Assembly: GCA_041744735.1 (NCBI GenBank)
Contig: JBGTKH010000276.1
Coordinates: 1-9,720 of the forward strand
Direction of reading: 5' to 3'
Source: JBGTKH01 sp041744735
Lineage (GTDB): Bacteria > Planctomycetota > Planctomycetia > Pirellulales > Pirellulaceae
Length of the DNA: 9,720 nt
This document shows positions 1 to 7,355 of the stretch, one piece after another. Positions within the stretch are counted from its first letter, which is position 1. Each line of letters starts with the position of its first letter. The notes beneath the pieces were generated by a model. It searched no databases, was not told where the DNA came from, and saw only the letters and a program-made list of their open reading frames with translations. The translations under genes and the position numbers were made by a program.

Positions 1-171
1 CGCGTGCTCTTCGGCTACGCGAAGCCAAACCTCCTCGCGATGCACGTCGACGTCGTTGGGTGCCGACACACCCAGTAGCACGTTGTTCCCTTTGAACTTT
101 AAAACCGTAATTGCCAACTCACACGCCGGCACGACGATCGATTGGCCAAGTTTGCGACTGAGCACTAACAT
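1..171 (-). CDS. csrA: CsrA, global RNA-binding translational regulator (partial, runs off left edge)
   Basis: CsrA is a small dimeric RNA-binding protein that binds GGA motifs in mRNA leaders, usually over the ribosome site, to change translation or stability. The first 57 residues are visible, and the 3' end lies outside the window. The start MLVLSRKLGQ and the later VHREEVW block are the hallmarks of the family: L4 and R6 on one side and R45 of the HRE motif on the other form the RNA-binding face in known CsrA proteins. A VPACE stretch replaces the usual shorter loop. The start is fixed by an AAAGGA ribosome site (181-186) 9 nt upstream. That site begins inside the stop codon region of the upstream receiver gene, with only 16 bp between the genes, so the two are probably co-transcribed and translationally coupled. 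The family call is near certain. Confidence 0.95.
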   Translation of the reverse strand, partial: MLVLSRKLGQSIVVPACELAITVLKFKGNNVLLGVSAPNDVDVHREEVWLRVAEEHA

Positions 172-187
172 GGAGTATTTTCCTTTC

Positions 188-1042
188 TTACAAATTCCCG
201 GTGCAGGAGGCGGCGCGCACAGCGGCGCCCGTGGAAAGACCAAGACCGCGTCTGGCCAGCAACTGGATGACCCAGCGGCCCAAGGCTCGGGGTGCGAACG
301 GTTTCGCGTGATATTCGTCGATGGGATATTGGAGCATGGTGCGCACGGCCTCCTGATCACTGACTGCGAGATTCGTGGCGATCACGATGACGGGAACGCG
401 CGGCACATCGGCTTGTTCGTGCATGACGGCCAGCACGCCGGCGCCGCCACCCCAGGGCAGCGACGGATCGAGCACTAGCACGTCCGGCCGATAGGCGCGC
501 AATTGCGACACGCACTCTAAGCCATCGGCCGCAGTGGCCACGATAAAGCCCTCGCACGCGAGAGCGTCACTCCACAAGGCCATCAGCGATCGGTTGGGGT
601 CGGCAAGCAGGACGCGCGCGAGCCCCGTCCTGCGCGTTTTGCTGCTGGTCCACCCCGCGTCGCCGGCATCGGGCTCATGTCGCTGGCCTGGCCCCACAGC
701 CGCCGCGATGGCTTGTTTTAGTTCGCGAAGGTTCTCCGATTTTTCAACGCAAGGGATCGAGGGCCACGAACGAAGGTCGGTCAGGTAATCCTTGTGATGG
801 GCCGTGTAGAAAATCACGGGGAGGGTGCGACGAGCCGCTCGAATCCTGCGCATGGTTTCCAAGCCGCTCATGGCCGGCATGCGGACATCCAAGACCACCA
901 AGTCCGGTCCGTCGCTGCCCAGTATACGCAGGGCCTCTAATCCATCCCGCGCTAACAGCACGCGATAGCCCTCCGCCTCCAACTCTCCCTTGCAAAACTC
1001 GCGGATGTTCTTATTGTCGTCCGCGATGAGAACCGTCGTCAT
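188..1042 (-). CDS. Tandem-receiver response regulator without output domain
   Basis: Cytoplasmic signalling protein of 284 residues made of two CheY-like receivers and no DNA-binding or enzymatic domain. Receiver 1 (about residues 1-120) has the full phosphorylation set: acidic pair D8/D9, acceptor D52 in VVLDVRMP, T80 and K101. Receiver 2 (about 141-265) is degenerate: the acidic pair is A147/D148, D192 is kept but is followed by PSLPWGGG, the Thr/Ser position appears to be A222, and K247 is kept. A linker rich in Gly, Asp and Arg (116-140) separates them. I chose the start at 1042 and not an in-frame ATG at 1084, because a strong AAGGAG site (1049-1054) lies 6 nt upstream and receiver homology begins at once. 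It sits 16 bp upstream of csrA. It may be a phosphorelay intermediate or adaptor; its partner is not visible. Confidence 0.9.
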   Translation of the reverse strand: MTTVLIADDNKNIREFCKGELEAEGYRVLLARDGLEALRILGSDGPDLVVLDVRMPAMSGLETMRRIRAARRTLPVIFYTAHHKDYLTDLRSWPSIPCVEKSENLRELKQAIAAAVGPGQRHEPDAGDAGWTSSKTRRTGLARVLLADPNRSLMALWSDALACEGFIVATAADGLECVSQLRAYRPDVLVLDPSLPWGGGAGVLAVMHEQADVPRVPVIVIATNLAVSDQEAVRTMLQYPIDEYHAKPFAPRALGRWVIQLLARRGLGLSTGAAVRAASCTGNL

Positions 1043-1111
1043 CTGGCACTCCTTTGGCTCAACTGAAGTTGTTGCGACACACACAGTGGAACGACGCGTT
1101 GGCCGGGGATT

Positions 1112-1128
1112 AGCTAAACATGTACCAA
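1112..1128 (-). promoter_or_regulatory. Candidate sigma-54 (-24/-12) promoter for the receiver-csrA operon
   Basis: On the minus strand the sequence TTGGTACATGTTTAGCT fits the sigma-54 consensus YTGGCACG-N4-TTGCW at 10 of 13 defined positions. The critical GG and GC pairs are intact and correctly spaced (GG-N10-GC). Start of transcription would be near 1101, giving a leader of about 59 nt before the ATG at 1042. A weak sigma-70 reading overlaps it (TTCAAG, 16 bp, TAGCTA). The call rests on motif match and on the upstream half-site cluster. It is inference. Confidence 0.4.
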
Positions 1129-1250
1129 ACCTTGAATCGGCGACAGAGAAGATTCAGGGCAGAGTTGTAAAGCGTGCGGCGGCAATGGGATAGAGAGCGG
1201 ACAGCACGTGCGTCGCAAGAGATCGGGCAGCCGAAGTCGGCATGCACGCC

Positions 1251-1315
1251 TGTCAGCTTGCTGACACTTTGTCAACATCCTGACGCGGTGCTATTGGTCG
1301 CCTGTCAAAGTGTCG
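1251..1315 (-). promoter_or_regulatory. Cluster of TGTCA half-sites: candidate upstream activator site
   Basis: Six TGTCA or TGACA copies (four complete, two with one mismatch or shortened) occur within 65 bp: 1251, 1262, 1270, 1281, 1303 and 1311. The first two form the perfect palindrome TGTCAGCTTGCTGACA (1251-1266), a TGT-N10-ACA arrangement like that of some NtrC-family activator sites. The second and third form TGACA-CTT-TGTCA (1262-1274). The arms GACACTTTG (1263-1271) and CAAAGTGTC (1306-1314) also pair perfectly. The cluster straddles the stop codon of the sigma-54 activator gene (1291) and lies about 150-215 bp upstream of the predicted start of transcription. It could instead be part of a transcript-end structure. 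Confidence 0.4.
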
Positions 1316-2724
1316 CGTTGAACGTGATGCTTTTGCATTTTGGCATGCAACGTGGGGCGGGTTAGGCCGAGAAGCCTAGCGGCGTGGGTTTGATTTCCCC
1401 GTGCGTTGCGCAGCGCTTCTACAATCAGCAACCGTTCGGCGTTGTCTAAGAACTGCTCATGGGCGCGAGGGCCGGCGCGTGAGCGGAGATACTCTTGCAC
1501 CAACTCCAAAAGACGATCGTCGAACGGCTCACCGGTCCCGGATCGCATGCCTATTGCGCTGTCGCCGAGAGCTTGTCGCACTTCGACCGCCTGGATCGGA
1601 TAGCCGCTCGTGAAGATCATCGCGCGGTGGAGGCAGTGTTCCAACTCGCGAATGTTGCCCGGCCACGTGTGAGCCTGCAGCACCTCGATCGCTTCCTCCG
1701 AGATAGGCGGCTTCTCGATCCGCAGTTCGCGGGCGAAGCGATCCAGGAAGTAGTGCGTCAGCTTGGGAATGTCCTCACGCCGGTCGCGCATCGGCGGGAT
1801 GTGAATGGGGACGACATTGAGCCGATGGAATAAATCCTCGCGGAACATGCCGCTGGCGATCGCCCGTTCGAGGTCGCGGTTGGTCGCGGCCAGTACACGG
1901 ACATCCACGCGGATCGTCTCATTGCCACCGATCCGCTCGAACGATCGCTCTTGCAGCACGCGCAGGATCTTGGCCTGGATACTCAATGGGATGTCGCCAA
2001 TTTCGTCTAGAAAGATCGTACCGCCGGCCGCTTGCTCGAATTTGCCGATGCGGCGGGCGGTCGCGCCGGTGAACGCCCCGCGTTCGTACCCGAACAGCTC
2101 GCTCTCGAGCAGCGTTTCCGGAATCGCCACGCAGTTGACGACCAACAGCGGCGCTTCGCTGCGATGGCTGTGTTGATAGATGGCCCGCGCCACCAACTCT
2201 TTGCCGGTGCCCGACTCGCCGCGAATCAGCACGGTGGCGTCGGTCTGGGCCACGCGCCCGATGGCCTTATACACTTGCTGCATGCCCGGACTCTGGCCGA
2301 CGATTGCTTCGCGCGTTAGCGGCTGGCTGCCGGTGTCCAGATCGACATGCTGGCGCATGAGCCGCACGCCTTCCAAGGCCTGCGCCACGACACGCAGCAT
2401 TTCCTCAGGGTCGATGGGCTTCAGCAGATAGTCGAAGGCGCCCCGCTTTGTCGCCTCGATCGCCGATTCGGTTGTGCCTTGGCCCGTCATGATGATCACC
2501 GGCAGCTTGCCGTGTCGCTCCTTGATTCGCTGGACGGCACTCAACCCGTCCATGCCCGGCATGCGAACGTCGGTGATCACTAGATCCGGCCGTTCGTCTT
2601 CGATCCGTTGCAGCGCGGCTTGCGCGCGTCCGGCCGTCAGCACCTCGTGCCCCTGCGCGCTGAGCAGATCCTCAAATGCCGCCAGGATGCTGGGCTCGTC
2701 ATCGACGACGAGTATTTTGCTCAT
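1291..2724 (-). CDS. Sigma-54-dependent response regulator, NtrC family
   Basis: Activates sigma-54 RNA polymerase by ATP hydrolysis when its receiver is phosphorylated. The 477 residues have the standard three-part build. The receiver (1-120) has D8/D9, acceptor D52, T80 and K102. The AAA+ domain (about 140-370) has Walker A GESGTGKE (169-176), the sigma-54-contacting GAFTGA loop (216-221), Walker B ending in D240-E241, and the REDLFHRLNV segment (295-304). A FIS-type helix-turn-helix (about 428-465, including NQTHAARLLGLTRPTLHAKM) completes it. All catalytic signatures are intact. The start at 2724, not an in-frame ATG at 2835, is set by an AAGGAG site (2732-2737) 7 nt upstream and by the immediate receiver start. 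The ATG shares one base with the kinase stop codon (TGATG), so the two are translationally coupled. Cognate partner: the adjacent kinase. Targets are unknown; the receiver-csrA operon downstream is a candidate. Confidence 0.96.
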   Translation of the reverse strand: MSKILVVDDEPSILAAFEDLLSAQGHEVLTAGRAQAALQRIEDERPDLVITDVRMPGMDGLSAVQRIKERHGKLPVIIMTGQGTTESAIEATKRGAFDYLLKPIDPEEMLRVVAQALEGVRLMRQHVDLDTGSQPLTREAIVGQSPGMQQVYKAIGRVAQTDATVLIRGESGTGKELVARAIYQHSHRSEAPLLVVNCVAIPETLLESELFGYERGAFTGATARRIGKFEQAAGGTIFLDEIGDIPLSIQAKILRVLQERSFERIGGNETIRVDVRVLAATNRDLERAIASGMFREDLFHRLNVVPIHIPPMRDRREDIPKLTHYFLDRFARELRIEKPPISEEAIEVLQAHTWPGNIRELEHCLHRAMIFTSGYPIQAVEVRQALGDSAIGMRSGTGEPFDDRLLELVQEYLRSRAGPRAHEQFLDNAERLLIVEALRNARGNQTHAARLLGLTRPTLHAKMQKHHVQRDTLTGDQ

Positions 2725-4208
2725 CACGCTGCTCCTTGGGTCGGCAGCCATACGGCGAAAGTGGTTCCTTCCCTGCTCGAAGACTCCAGCACCAACCGGC
2801 CGCCGTGCCGCTGCATGATCCGAGCAGCGATACACAAGCCGAGTCCGGTGCCGTCTTCTTTGGTCGTGAAAAACGGTTCGAAGATTCGCTCCCGCACCTG
2901 GGGCGGCATGCCCGCGCCCGCGTCGCAGATGCGGATAACGACCATTTTCCGGTCCGTGGCGGGCGAAGCCAACGCCGCCGTGATTCGCAATTCGCCTCCC
3001 GCGTCCATCGCCTCCACGGCGTTGTTGACAAGGTTGATGAACACCTGCTTAACTTGCTCCGTATCCGCCATGACCGGCGGCAGGGCCGGCACCTCGCGCA
3101 CCACGTGGATGTCCTTGTCATCCAGTTGGTGGGCAAGCAACTCCAACGTCTTATCGATGAGCGACGCAACCGTGTGCGGCTGCAGCATTGGTTTCGGCGG
3201 TCGGGAGAATTGCAGAAAGTTGCGGATGATGCTCTCGAGCCGGCTGATTTCCTCGGAGACGATGTTGAACTTATGTTGCAACTCGGGATCTCCGCCGATC
3301 GCTTGACGGATCGAGAAGAGCCACATTTTGACCGCGGTGAGCGGGTTGCGAATTTCGTGAGCCACGCTGGCGGCGAGCTTGCCAACGGTCGCCAGCTTCT
3401 CGGCGTGCGCCAATTGCTCGCGGCTGTGCTCGAGGTGGGAACGCGTTTCCACCATGTCGCTCATCAGGGTTCGCAAGTACAGGCCAACGGTTTGCAGTTC
3501 ATCTTCCGGCATTCCCGCGCCCGTACCTTCACTTGCTCCCGCCGCCAATCGGGCCTCAGCCGCCATTCGTCGCAGCGGCAGCAGAACACCGCGGAAAAAG
3601 AGCCAGAGCAGGCCGAAACCAGCCCCGATCGTCAAGGCCACAGACAGGCCGACCATGAACGTGAATTGCTGCACCTGAGTTTCCACATCCGCAATCCTGG
3701 CCTGCACAATGCGCTGATTCAAGTCCACAAATTCCTCGCAGAGATCGAATGCATTGCGGTAGGAAGTTTGCACGTCCCGTAACAGGATTTGTTTGGCCGT
3801 GTCGAAGTCGCCTTCATCATAGTACCTCACCGCTTCATCTCTCTTTGCATCGTATTGCTTGAAGACTTCTTCGAGCCTGGCCAAGATAGCATGCTCCTCG
3901 GGAGTATGCGCTGTTTCGTGAGCTCGGGCCAGCCAATGCTGAAACTGCGGTTCGGTTTTGCCCAGTTCGTCTAGCCAGACGCGATTACCGCCGTCGAGCA
4001 CATACGACGTGACAAATCCTCTTTGCTGCAACAGAGCGATCTCTAATTCTTCGGCCGCCAGGACACTGTCCAAATTCTCGGCCACCATCTGCTGCATTAG
4101 TCCGCTAATTTGGAAGACCGCAATCAAGGCCGCAATGCTGCTCAATAGAGCCAAAACGACGACACCGACAACCGCGATCAGAATTTTCGCAGCAAGTGTG
4201 ATACGCAT
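2724..4208 (-). CDS. Membrane-bound sensor histidine kinase (NtrB/AtoS-like) with periplasmic helical sensor
   Basis: Sensor kinase of 494 residues, presumably phosphorylating the NtrC-type regulator encoded immediately after it. Transmembrane segments at about 9-33 and 184-206 bracket a periplasmic domain of about 150 residues that is mostly charged and helical, resembling the four-helix bundle of MCP-type sensors. A HAMP-like linker follows (about 207-256, with LPLRR and the DELQTVG segment), then a short coiled stretch. The HisKA H-box SVAHEIRNPL holds the phosphorylated H284. The ATPase domain has the N-box INLVNNAVEAM (391-401), the G1 box DAGAGMP (429-435), the F-box IFEPFFTTK (442-450) and the G2 box GTGLGL (453-458). 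No key residue is missing. An AGGA ribosome site lies 9 nt upstream. The stop overlaps the next start (TGATG). The helical sensor gives no clue to the ligand. Confidence 0.95.
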   Translation of the reverse strand: MRITLAAKILIAVVGVVVLALLSSIAALIAVFQISGLMQQMVAENLDSVLAAEELEIALLQQRGFVTSYVLDGGNRVWLDELGKTEPQFQHWLARAHETAHTPEEHAILARLEEVFKQYDAKRDEAVRYYDEGDFDTAKQILLRDVQTSYRNAFDLCEEFVDLNQRIVQARIADVETQVQQFTFMVGLSVALTIGAGFGLLWLFFRGVLLPLRRMAAEARLAAGASEGTGAGMPEDELQTVGLYLRTLMSDMVETRSHLEHSREQLAHAEKLATVGKLAASVAHEIRNPLTAVKMWLFSIRQAIGGDPELQHKFNIVSEEISRLESIIRNFLQFSRPPKPMLQPHTVASLIDKTLELLAHQLDDKDIHVVREVPALPPVMADTEQVKQVFINLVNNAVEAMDAGGELRITAALASPATDRKMVVIRICDAGAGMPPQVRERIFEPFFTTKEDGTGLGLCIAARIMQRHGGRLVLESSSREGTTFAVWLPTQGAA

Positions 4209-4408
4209 TAACTGATTCCTGGAAGGACGCCCGGACGCTTCGGGTTACCGAGGAGGCCCGTTCCAGATCATAGCGAATCAGTGCTTGAATTGGCGCGGGG
4301 AGTTTGCTTCCATCCCGTTTGACCAGGACGCAGAAACGTCCGCTCAGGACTCACTCTCTTCCGCGACACGCTGGGGACCCTGACAAATACGCTCTGATGT
4401 TGCGATAG
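4209..4408. other. Intergenic region upstream of the kinase operon
   Basis: About 200 bp with no credible open reading frame. It must hold the promoter of the kinase/regulator operon on the minus strand, but I found neither a convincing -35/-10 pair nor a GG-N10-GC sigma-54 motif. A single TGACA (4381-4385) resembles the half-sites at 1251-1315 but stands alone. Confidence 0.5.
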
Positions 4409-4497
4409 CATCAATTTGTAGCCGAATTCGCCAGAATTTGGTTTTCGAGTTCAACACAAGACCGTCCAAATTCTGGCGAATTCGGCTACCATCAATT
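4409..4497. repeat. Palindromic insertion with 24-bp perfect inverted repeats and likely 8-bp target duplication
   Basis: Arms 4418-4441 and 4466-4489 are exact reverse complements over 24 bp, beginning GTAGCCGAATTCGCC, around a 24-nt loop. The word CATCAATT occurs directly on both sides (4409-4416 and 4490-4497), as expected for a target-site duplication, so the mobile unit would be 4417-4489 (73 bp). The right copy contains the TGA stop codon of the glycosyltransferase gene (4492-4494). There is no transposase, so it would be a non-autonomous, MITE- or REP-like element moved in trans. As RNA it would form a very stable hairpin at the 3' end of the upstream operon, but no U-tract follows, so a classical intrinsic terminator is not supported. 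Confidence 0.75.
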
Positions 4498-5685
4498 GAA
4501 ACGCGCAACTTCAAAACAAATACGCTCGGGCAAACATTTTCGGCGGTAGATTTCTTCGATCAAGTCCTGATAGCCGACGACCATTCGTTCCAGCGACCAG
4601 CGGGCGATAACTTGCGCGCGGCCGGCTTGTCCCATGCGGCGTGCGATGTCCGGATCGCGCATTAGTGACAGCCAAAAACCGGCGATCGCGTTCGCGTCAC
4701 CGGGGTCTGCTAGATAGCCAGTTTCGCCATGCTTCACGGATTCGGCGACCGAGCCGACGCGCGTGGCGACGACGGGCAGGCCGGTGGACATTGCTTCCAG
4801 GATTGAAACCGGGTTGGCTTCGTTGTGTGAGGTGAGTGCGAACAGGTCGAGCATCGCCAGAAGCTGCGGGATGTCGCTGCGTGTGCCCAGAAAGTGCACG
4901 TTGTCGCACAGGCCGGCGTCGCGAGCTGCCATCTCTAACTTTTCGCGTTCGGGTCCGTCGCCGATGATGACGAAGCGTGCGGCCGGCAGTTCGTGCTTCA
5001 CCAGCTTTGCCGCGCGCAGGAACAGCAAGTGGTTCTTCTCGGGTCTCAGCGCGGCGACGATGCCGCAGACGGGCGCGGTTGGCGGTATGCCAAGTTCCTT
5101 GCGCAGAGTCGCACGGATTTCAGGCCGCGGTTGGAATCGCTCGGTGTCGACGCCATTGGGAATCACGCGCACTTTGTCAGCCGGGAAGCGTTCGTTTTCT
5201 ACCAAGTGCCGGCCGTGTTCGGTGGCCACGCCGATGAAGGCGTCCGTCAACGGCGTCAGCCAGCGGTTCAATCGCCCCACGCCGTCGGGCCAGCCGGTTG
5301 AATGGAGCGCCGACAGCACCACTGGCACGCCCGCTCGCCACGCGGCCACCCGACCCCAAAACATTTTGTCACCGGCGCCGACCGTCACGACCGCGTCCAC
5401 TCGCCTGCGCCGCATCAGCCGCGTCAGGCGCGAGAGCACGCGCACGTCGTACTTGCTCGTCAGCAAGTGTGAGTGAGCGGGAATTTCGAATGACAACTTC
5501 TCACCTAACGGCCCCAATTCTTTCAAACAACAAAGTTCGGCCGAGAATCGCTGGCGATCCATGTTTTGGATCAAGTTTACCAACAGCGTCTCCGCGCCGC
5601 CCACCGGCATGCTGGTGATGACAAATAACACACGCAGCGGGCCACGGTCAGCCGGCGGCATAAGCAATCTTCGTCGTCGATTCAT
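4492..5685 (-). CDS. GT4-family glycosyltransferase
   Basis: Retaining, nucleotide-sugar-dependent GT-B glycosyltransferase of 397 residues, the usual size for the family, likely adding a sugar to an exopolysaccharide repeat unit at the cytoplasmic face of the membrane. The N-terminal domain has the GGAE motif (29-32) after a VLFVITSMPV strand. The C-terminal nucleotide-binding domain has VIPNGVDTERF (174-184), the R214/K217 region in AALRPEKNHL, VIIGDGPER (239-247) and the E-x7-E motif with E289 and E297 in EANPVSILE. The start at 5685 has an AGGAG 11 nt upstream, inside the 22-bp gap to the flippase gene; an internal ATG at 5661 is possible. The last 15 or so residues are not conserved-looking. 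The stop codon lies within the duplicated target of a palindromic element. Donor and acceptor sugars cannot be read from the sequence. Confidence 0.93.
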   Translation of the reverse strand: MNRRRRLLMPPADRGPLRVLFVITSMPVGGAETLLVNLIQNMDRQRFSAELCCLKELGPLGEKLSFEIPAHSHLLTSKYDVRVLSRLTRLMRRRRVDAVVTVGAGDKMFWGRVAAWRAGVPVVLSALHSTGWPDGVGRLNRWLTPLTDAFIGVATEHGRHLVENERFPADKVRVIPNGVDTERFQPRPEIRATLRKELGIPPTAPVCGIVAALRPEKNHLLFLRAAKLVKHELPAARFVIIGDGPEREKLEMAARDAGLCDNVHFLGTRSDIPQLLAMLDLFALTSHNEANPVSILEAMSTGLPVVATRVGSVAESVKHGETGYLADPGDANAIAGFWLSLMRDPDIARRMGQAGRAQVIARWSLERMVVGYQDLIEEIYRRKCLPERICFEVARFN

Positions 5686-5707
5686 GTTGCCATCAACTCC
5701 TAATCGT

Positions 5708-7240
5708 TTAACCGCGCCACAACGCAGATCGTCGAATCATGTTTTCAATCTGCTGCTTCTCGTCGAGACTAAACAACCAATTCCCACGGAACGCCAACGA
5801 TGCAATGAGCACAAGCGAGATTGCCGCCGGCCACGGCCCTAAGCAAACGAGCAGCGGCAAGCCACTCACTAACCACGTGCCGCGATCGATCGTCATGCCG
5901 GTCTGTTGGCTGAACACGTAGATCAACACCAGCGCCACGCCGTTCGCGACCACCGTGGCCAACACGGCGCCGAGCAATCCGAATCGCGGAAGCAACATAT
6001 AGTTTAGTGCCAAATTGCCAATCAGACCGATCAAGAGCGCCAAGCTGCTAAGTCTCGCCCGTTCGGCACACCACAAGTACGTTTGTGCGACGACCGCCAA
6101 GCTGAACCATACGCAGTACGAGAGCGTCAGCGGCAACACCGCCAGCCCGCCGTCGTATTTGCCGTGCAGCACCCACCCAAACAGAATCGGCGAGCCAAGC
6201 AAAATCAGCACCGCAGCGGCCGTAAACGCCAATCCCAACAATTTCAAGCAACCGTTCAGCCGCAGCGAAACCGCGTCGCGCCGCCCGGCTTCCCAGTCGT
6301 GCGAAAGGTGCGGCAACAGGATGCCGGCCAGCGTTCCGGCGACGCCGATCAACAGCACAGGCACGACGCGGCTGCAATGATATTGGCCGACCAGCGCATC
6401 GGCGGCGCCGGCTTCGAGCGGCGCGAAATGCAGGATCATGAAGCGGTCGCCCGCATCAAACAGATTGGCCAGCAGATTCGTTACCCACACCCAGCCGGCG
6501 AACGGCAGCAGTTTGCTCCACAGTTCGCGATGTGGCAGTGGTTGATTCGTAGCGGGCGACTCGCGCCAGGCAGTTCGCAATACCAACACGCCGAACAGTG
6601 TTGCGATCACTGCGCTGCCGATGAACGCCGCGATTACCGCCTCTTCGTTCCAAGCTGTGAAGTACAGCAGGCCGAGTCCCAGCACGGCGAATGCCACGCT
6701 GTTGGCAAACTGCATCCACGAAACGGCGCGCACCTGACGCAACGCCGTAAGCAACTCGGTCGAAAAGTTAAAGACAATCGTCGTCGCCAACGCGACGCCG
6801 AGCAACTGCACCAAGTGCGTCTGCTGTGCGTCTCGAAAAATGAACCAAGCAAACCAGCCGGGGGCCATCAGCACCAGCAACACGGCCACGCTCCCCAAAA
6901 CGCCGCTGACGAGACACGTTCGTCGTAGAAACACGCGCAGTTGCCCACGCTGCCGGTAGAATTCGACGTACCTGCCGAACGAACCGGGCAAACCAACGAC
7001 GGCCAGCGGCGCCATCAGCAGCAGAAAACCAAACGCCATCGACCAACGCCCCAACTGGTCGTCGGCCAACAGCCCGCAAAACAGAACGTTGCGCACCAGG
7101 CCCACGAGCTTCTGCACCACGGTCATAACCAACATGAACATGACGCCGGTGGCCAATGACTCGGCGCGCAGCGCGGCCGGGGAATCCAGCGAATCCAGCG
7201 GATTCTCGCATGCGCTGTTAGTTGTGGTTGCAGTCGCCAT
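5708..7240 (-). CDS. Polysaccharide flippase, Wzx/MATE-like (MOP superfamily)
   Basis: Integral inner-membrane protein of 510 residues with about 12-14 hydrophobic segments spread over the whole length, for example 30-59, 68-86, 109-135, 143-160, 178-195, 201-222, 335-356, 366-389, 398-417 and 421-444. Size and layout fit lipid-linked oligosaccharide exporters of the MOP superfamily. The N-terminal 29 residues are polar and low in complexity. The assignment rests on topology plus local features such as the charged KLVGLVRNVLF segment near the first membrane helix and the GLLGAVLATVVANG segment (421-434). I chose the ATG at 7240; an in-frame ATG at 7294 would place its first residues inside the palindromic repeat at 7253-7323 and is unlikely. 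Neither start has a clear ribosome site. It lies 22 bp upstream of the glycosyltransferase gene, likely in one transcript. Confidence 0.87.
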   Translation of the reverse strand: MATATTTNSACENPLDSLDSPAALRAESLATGVMFMLVMTVVQKLVGLVRNVLFCGLLADDQLGRWSMAFGFLLLMAPLAVVGLPGSFGRYVEFYRQRGQLRVFLRRTCLVSGVLGSVAVLLVLMAPGWFAWFIFRDAQQTHLVQLLGVALATTIVFNFSTELLTALRQVRAVSWMQFANSVAFAVLGLGLLYFTAWNEEAVIAAFIGSAVIATLFGVLVLRTAWRESPATNQPLPHRELWSKLLPFAGWVWVTNLLANLFDAGDRFMILHFAPLEAGAADALVGQYHCSRVVPVLLIGVAGTLAGILLPHLSHDWEAGRRDAVSLRLNGCLKLLGLAFTAAAVLILLGSPILFGWVLHGKYDGGLAVLPLTLSYCVWFSLAVVAQTYLWCAERARLSSLALLIGLIGNLALNYMLLPRFGLLGAVLATVVANGVALVLIYVFSQQTGMTIDRGTWLVSGLPLLVCLGPWPAAISLVLIASLAFRGNWLFSLDEKQQIENMIRRSALWRG

Positions 7241-7252
7241 AAATCGGGTTAT

Positions 7253-7323
7253 TAGCGGTAGGGCGAAAGCCCTCCGGTGAGTCACATCTCGCAAATTCCC
7301 GGTGGGCGTGCGCCCTACCGCTA
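7253..7323. repeat. GGTAGGGCG-type palindromic repeat upstream of the flippase
   Basis: The left arm 7253-7277 and right arm 7299-7323 pair over 25 bp with 3 mismatches; the outer 13 bp (TAGCGGTAGGGCG) are perfect. The central part is unpaired. I see no flanking direct repeat. It is unrelated in sequence to the GTAGCCGAA palindromes elsewhere in the window. Its edge lies 12 bp upstream of the chosen flippase start, so it forms most of that gene's leader. Confidence 0.75.
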
Positions 7324-7355
7324 CAAAATGCTTCCAGCGTTGGGGTTAAGGGCTA

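Noticed and set aside
1043..1084. Extended N-terminus for the tandem-receiver protein from an ATG at 1084
   Set aside because: The AAGGAG site directly before the ATG at 1042 and the receiver fold starting there make the shorter form far better supported.
2676..3782. Long plus-strand open frame (368 codons) opposite the histidine kinase
   Set aside because: It lies antisense to a kinase with all motifs intact, its translation is rich in Arg, His and Gln with no recognisable fold, and such shadow frames are expected in GC-rich coding DNA.
4418..4489. Rho-independent terminator for the glycosyltransferase operon
   Set aside because: The stem is strong, but it has a 24-nt loop, is AT-rich in part, and is not followed by a T-run in the direction of transcription; the flanking duplication suggests an inserted element instead.
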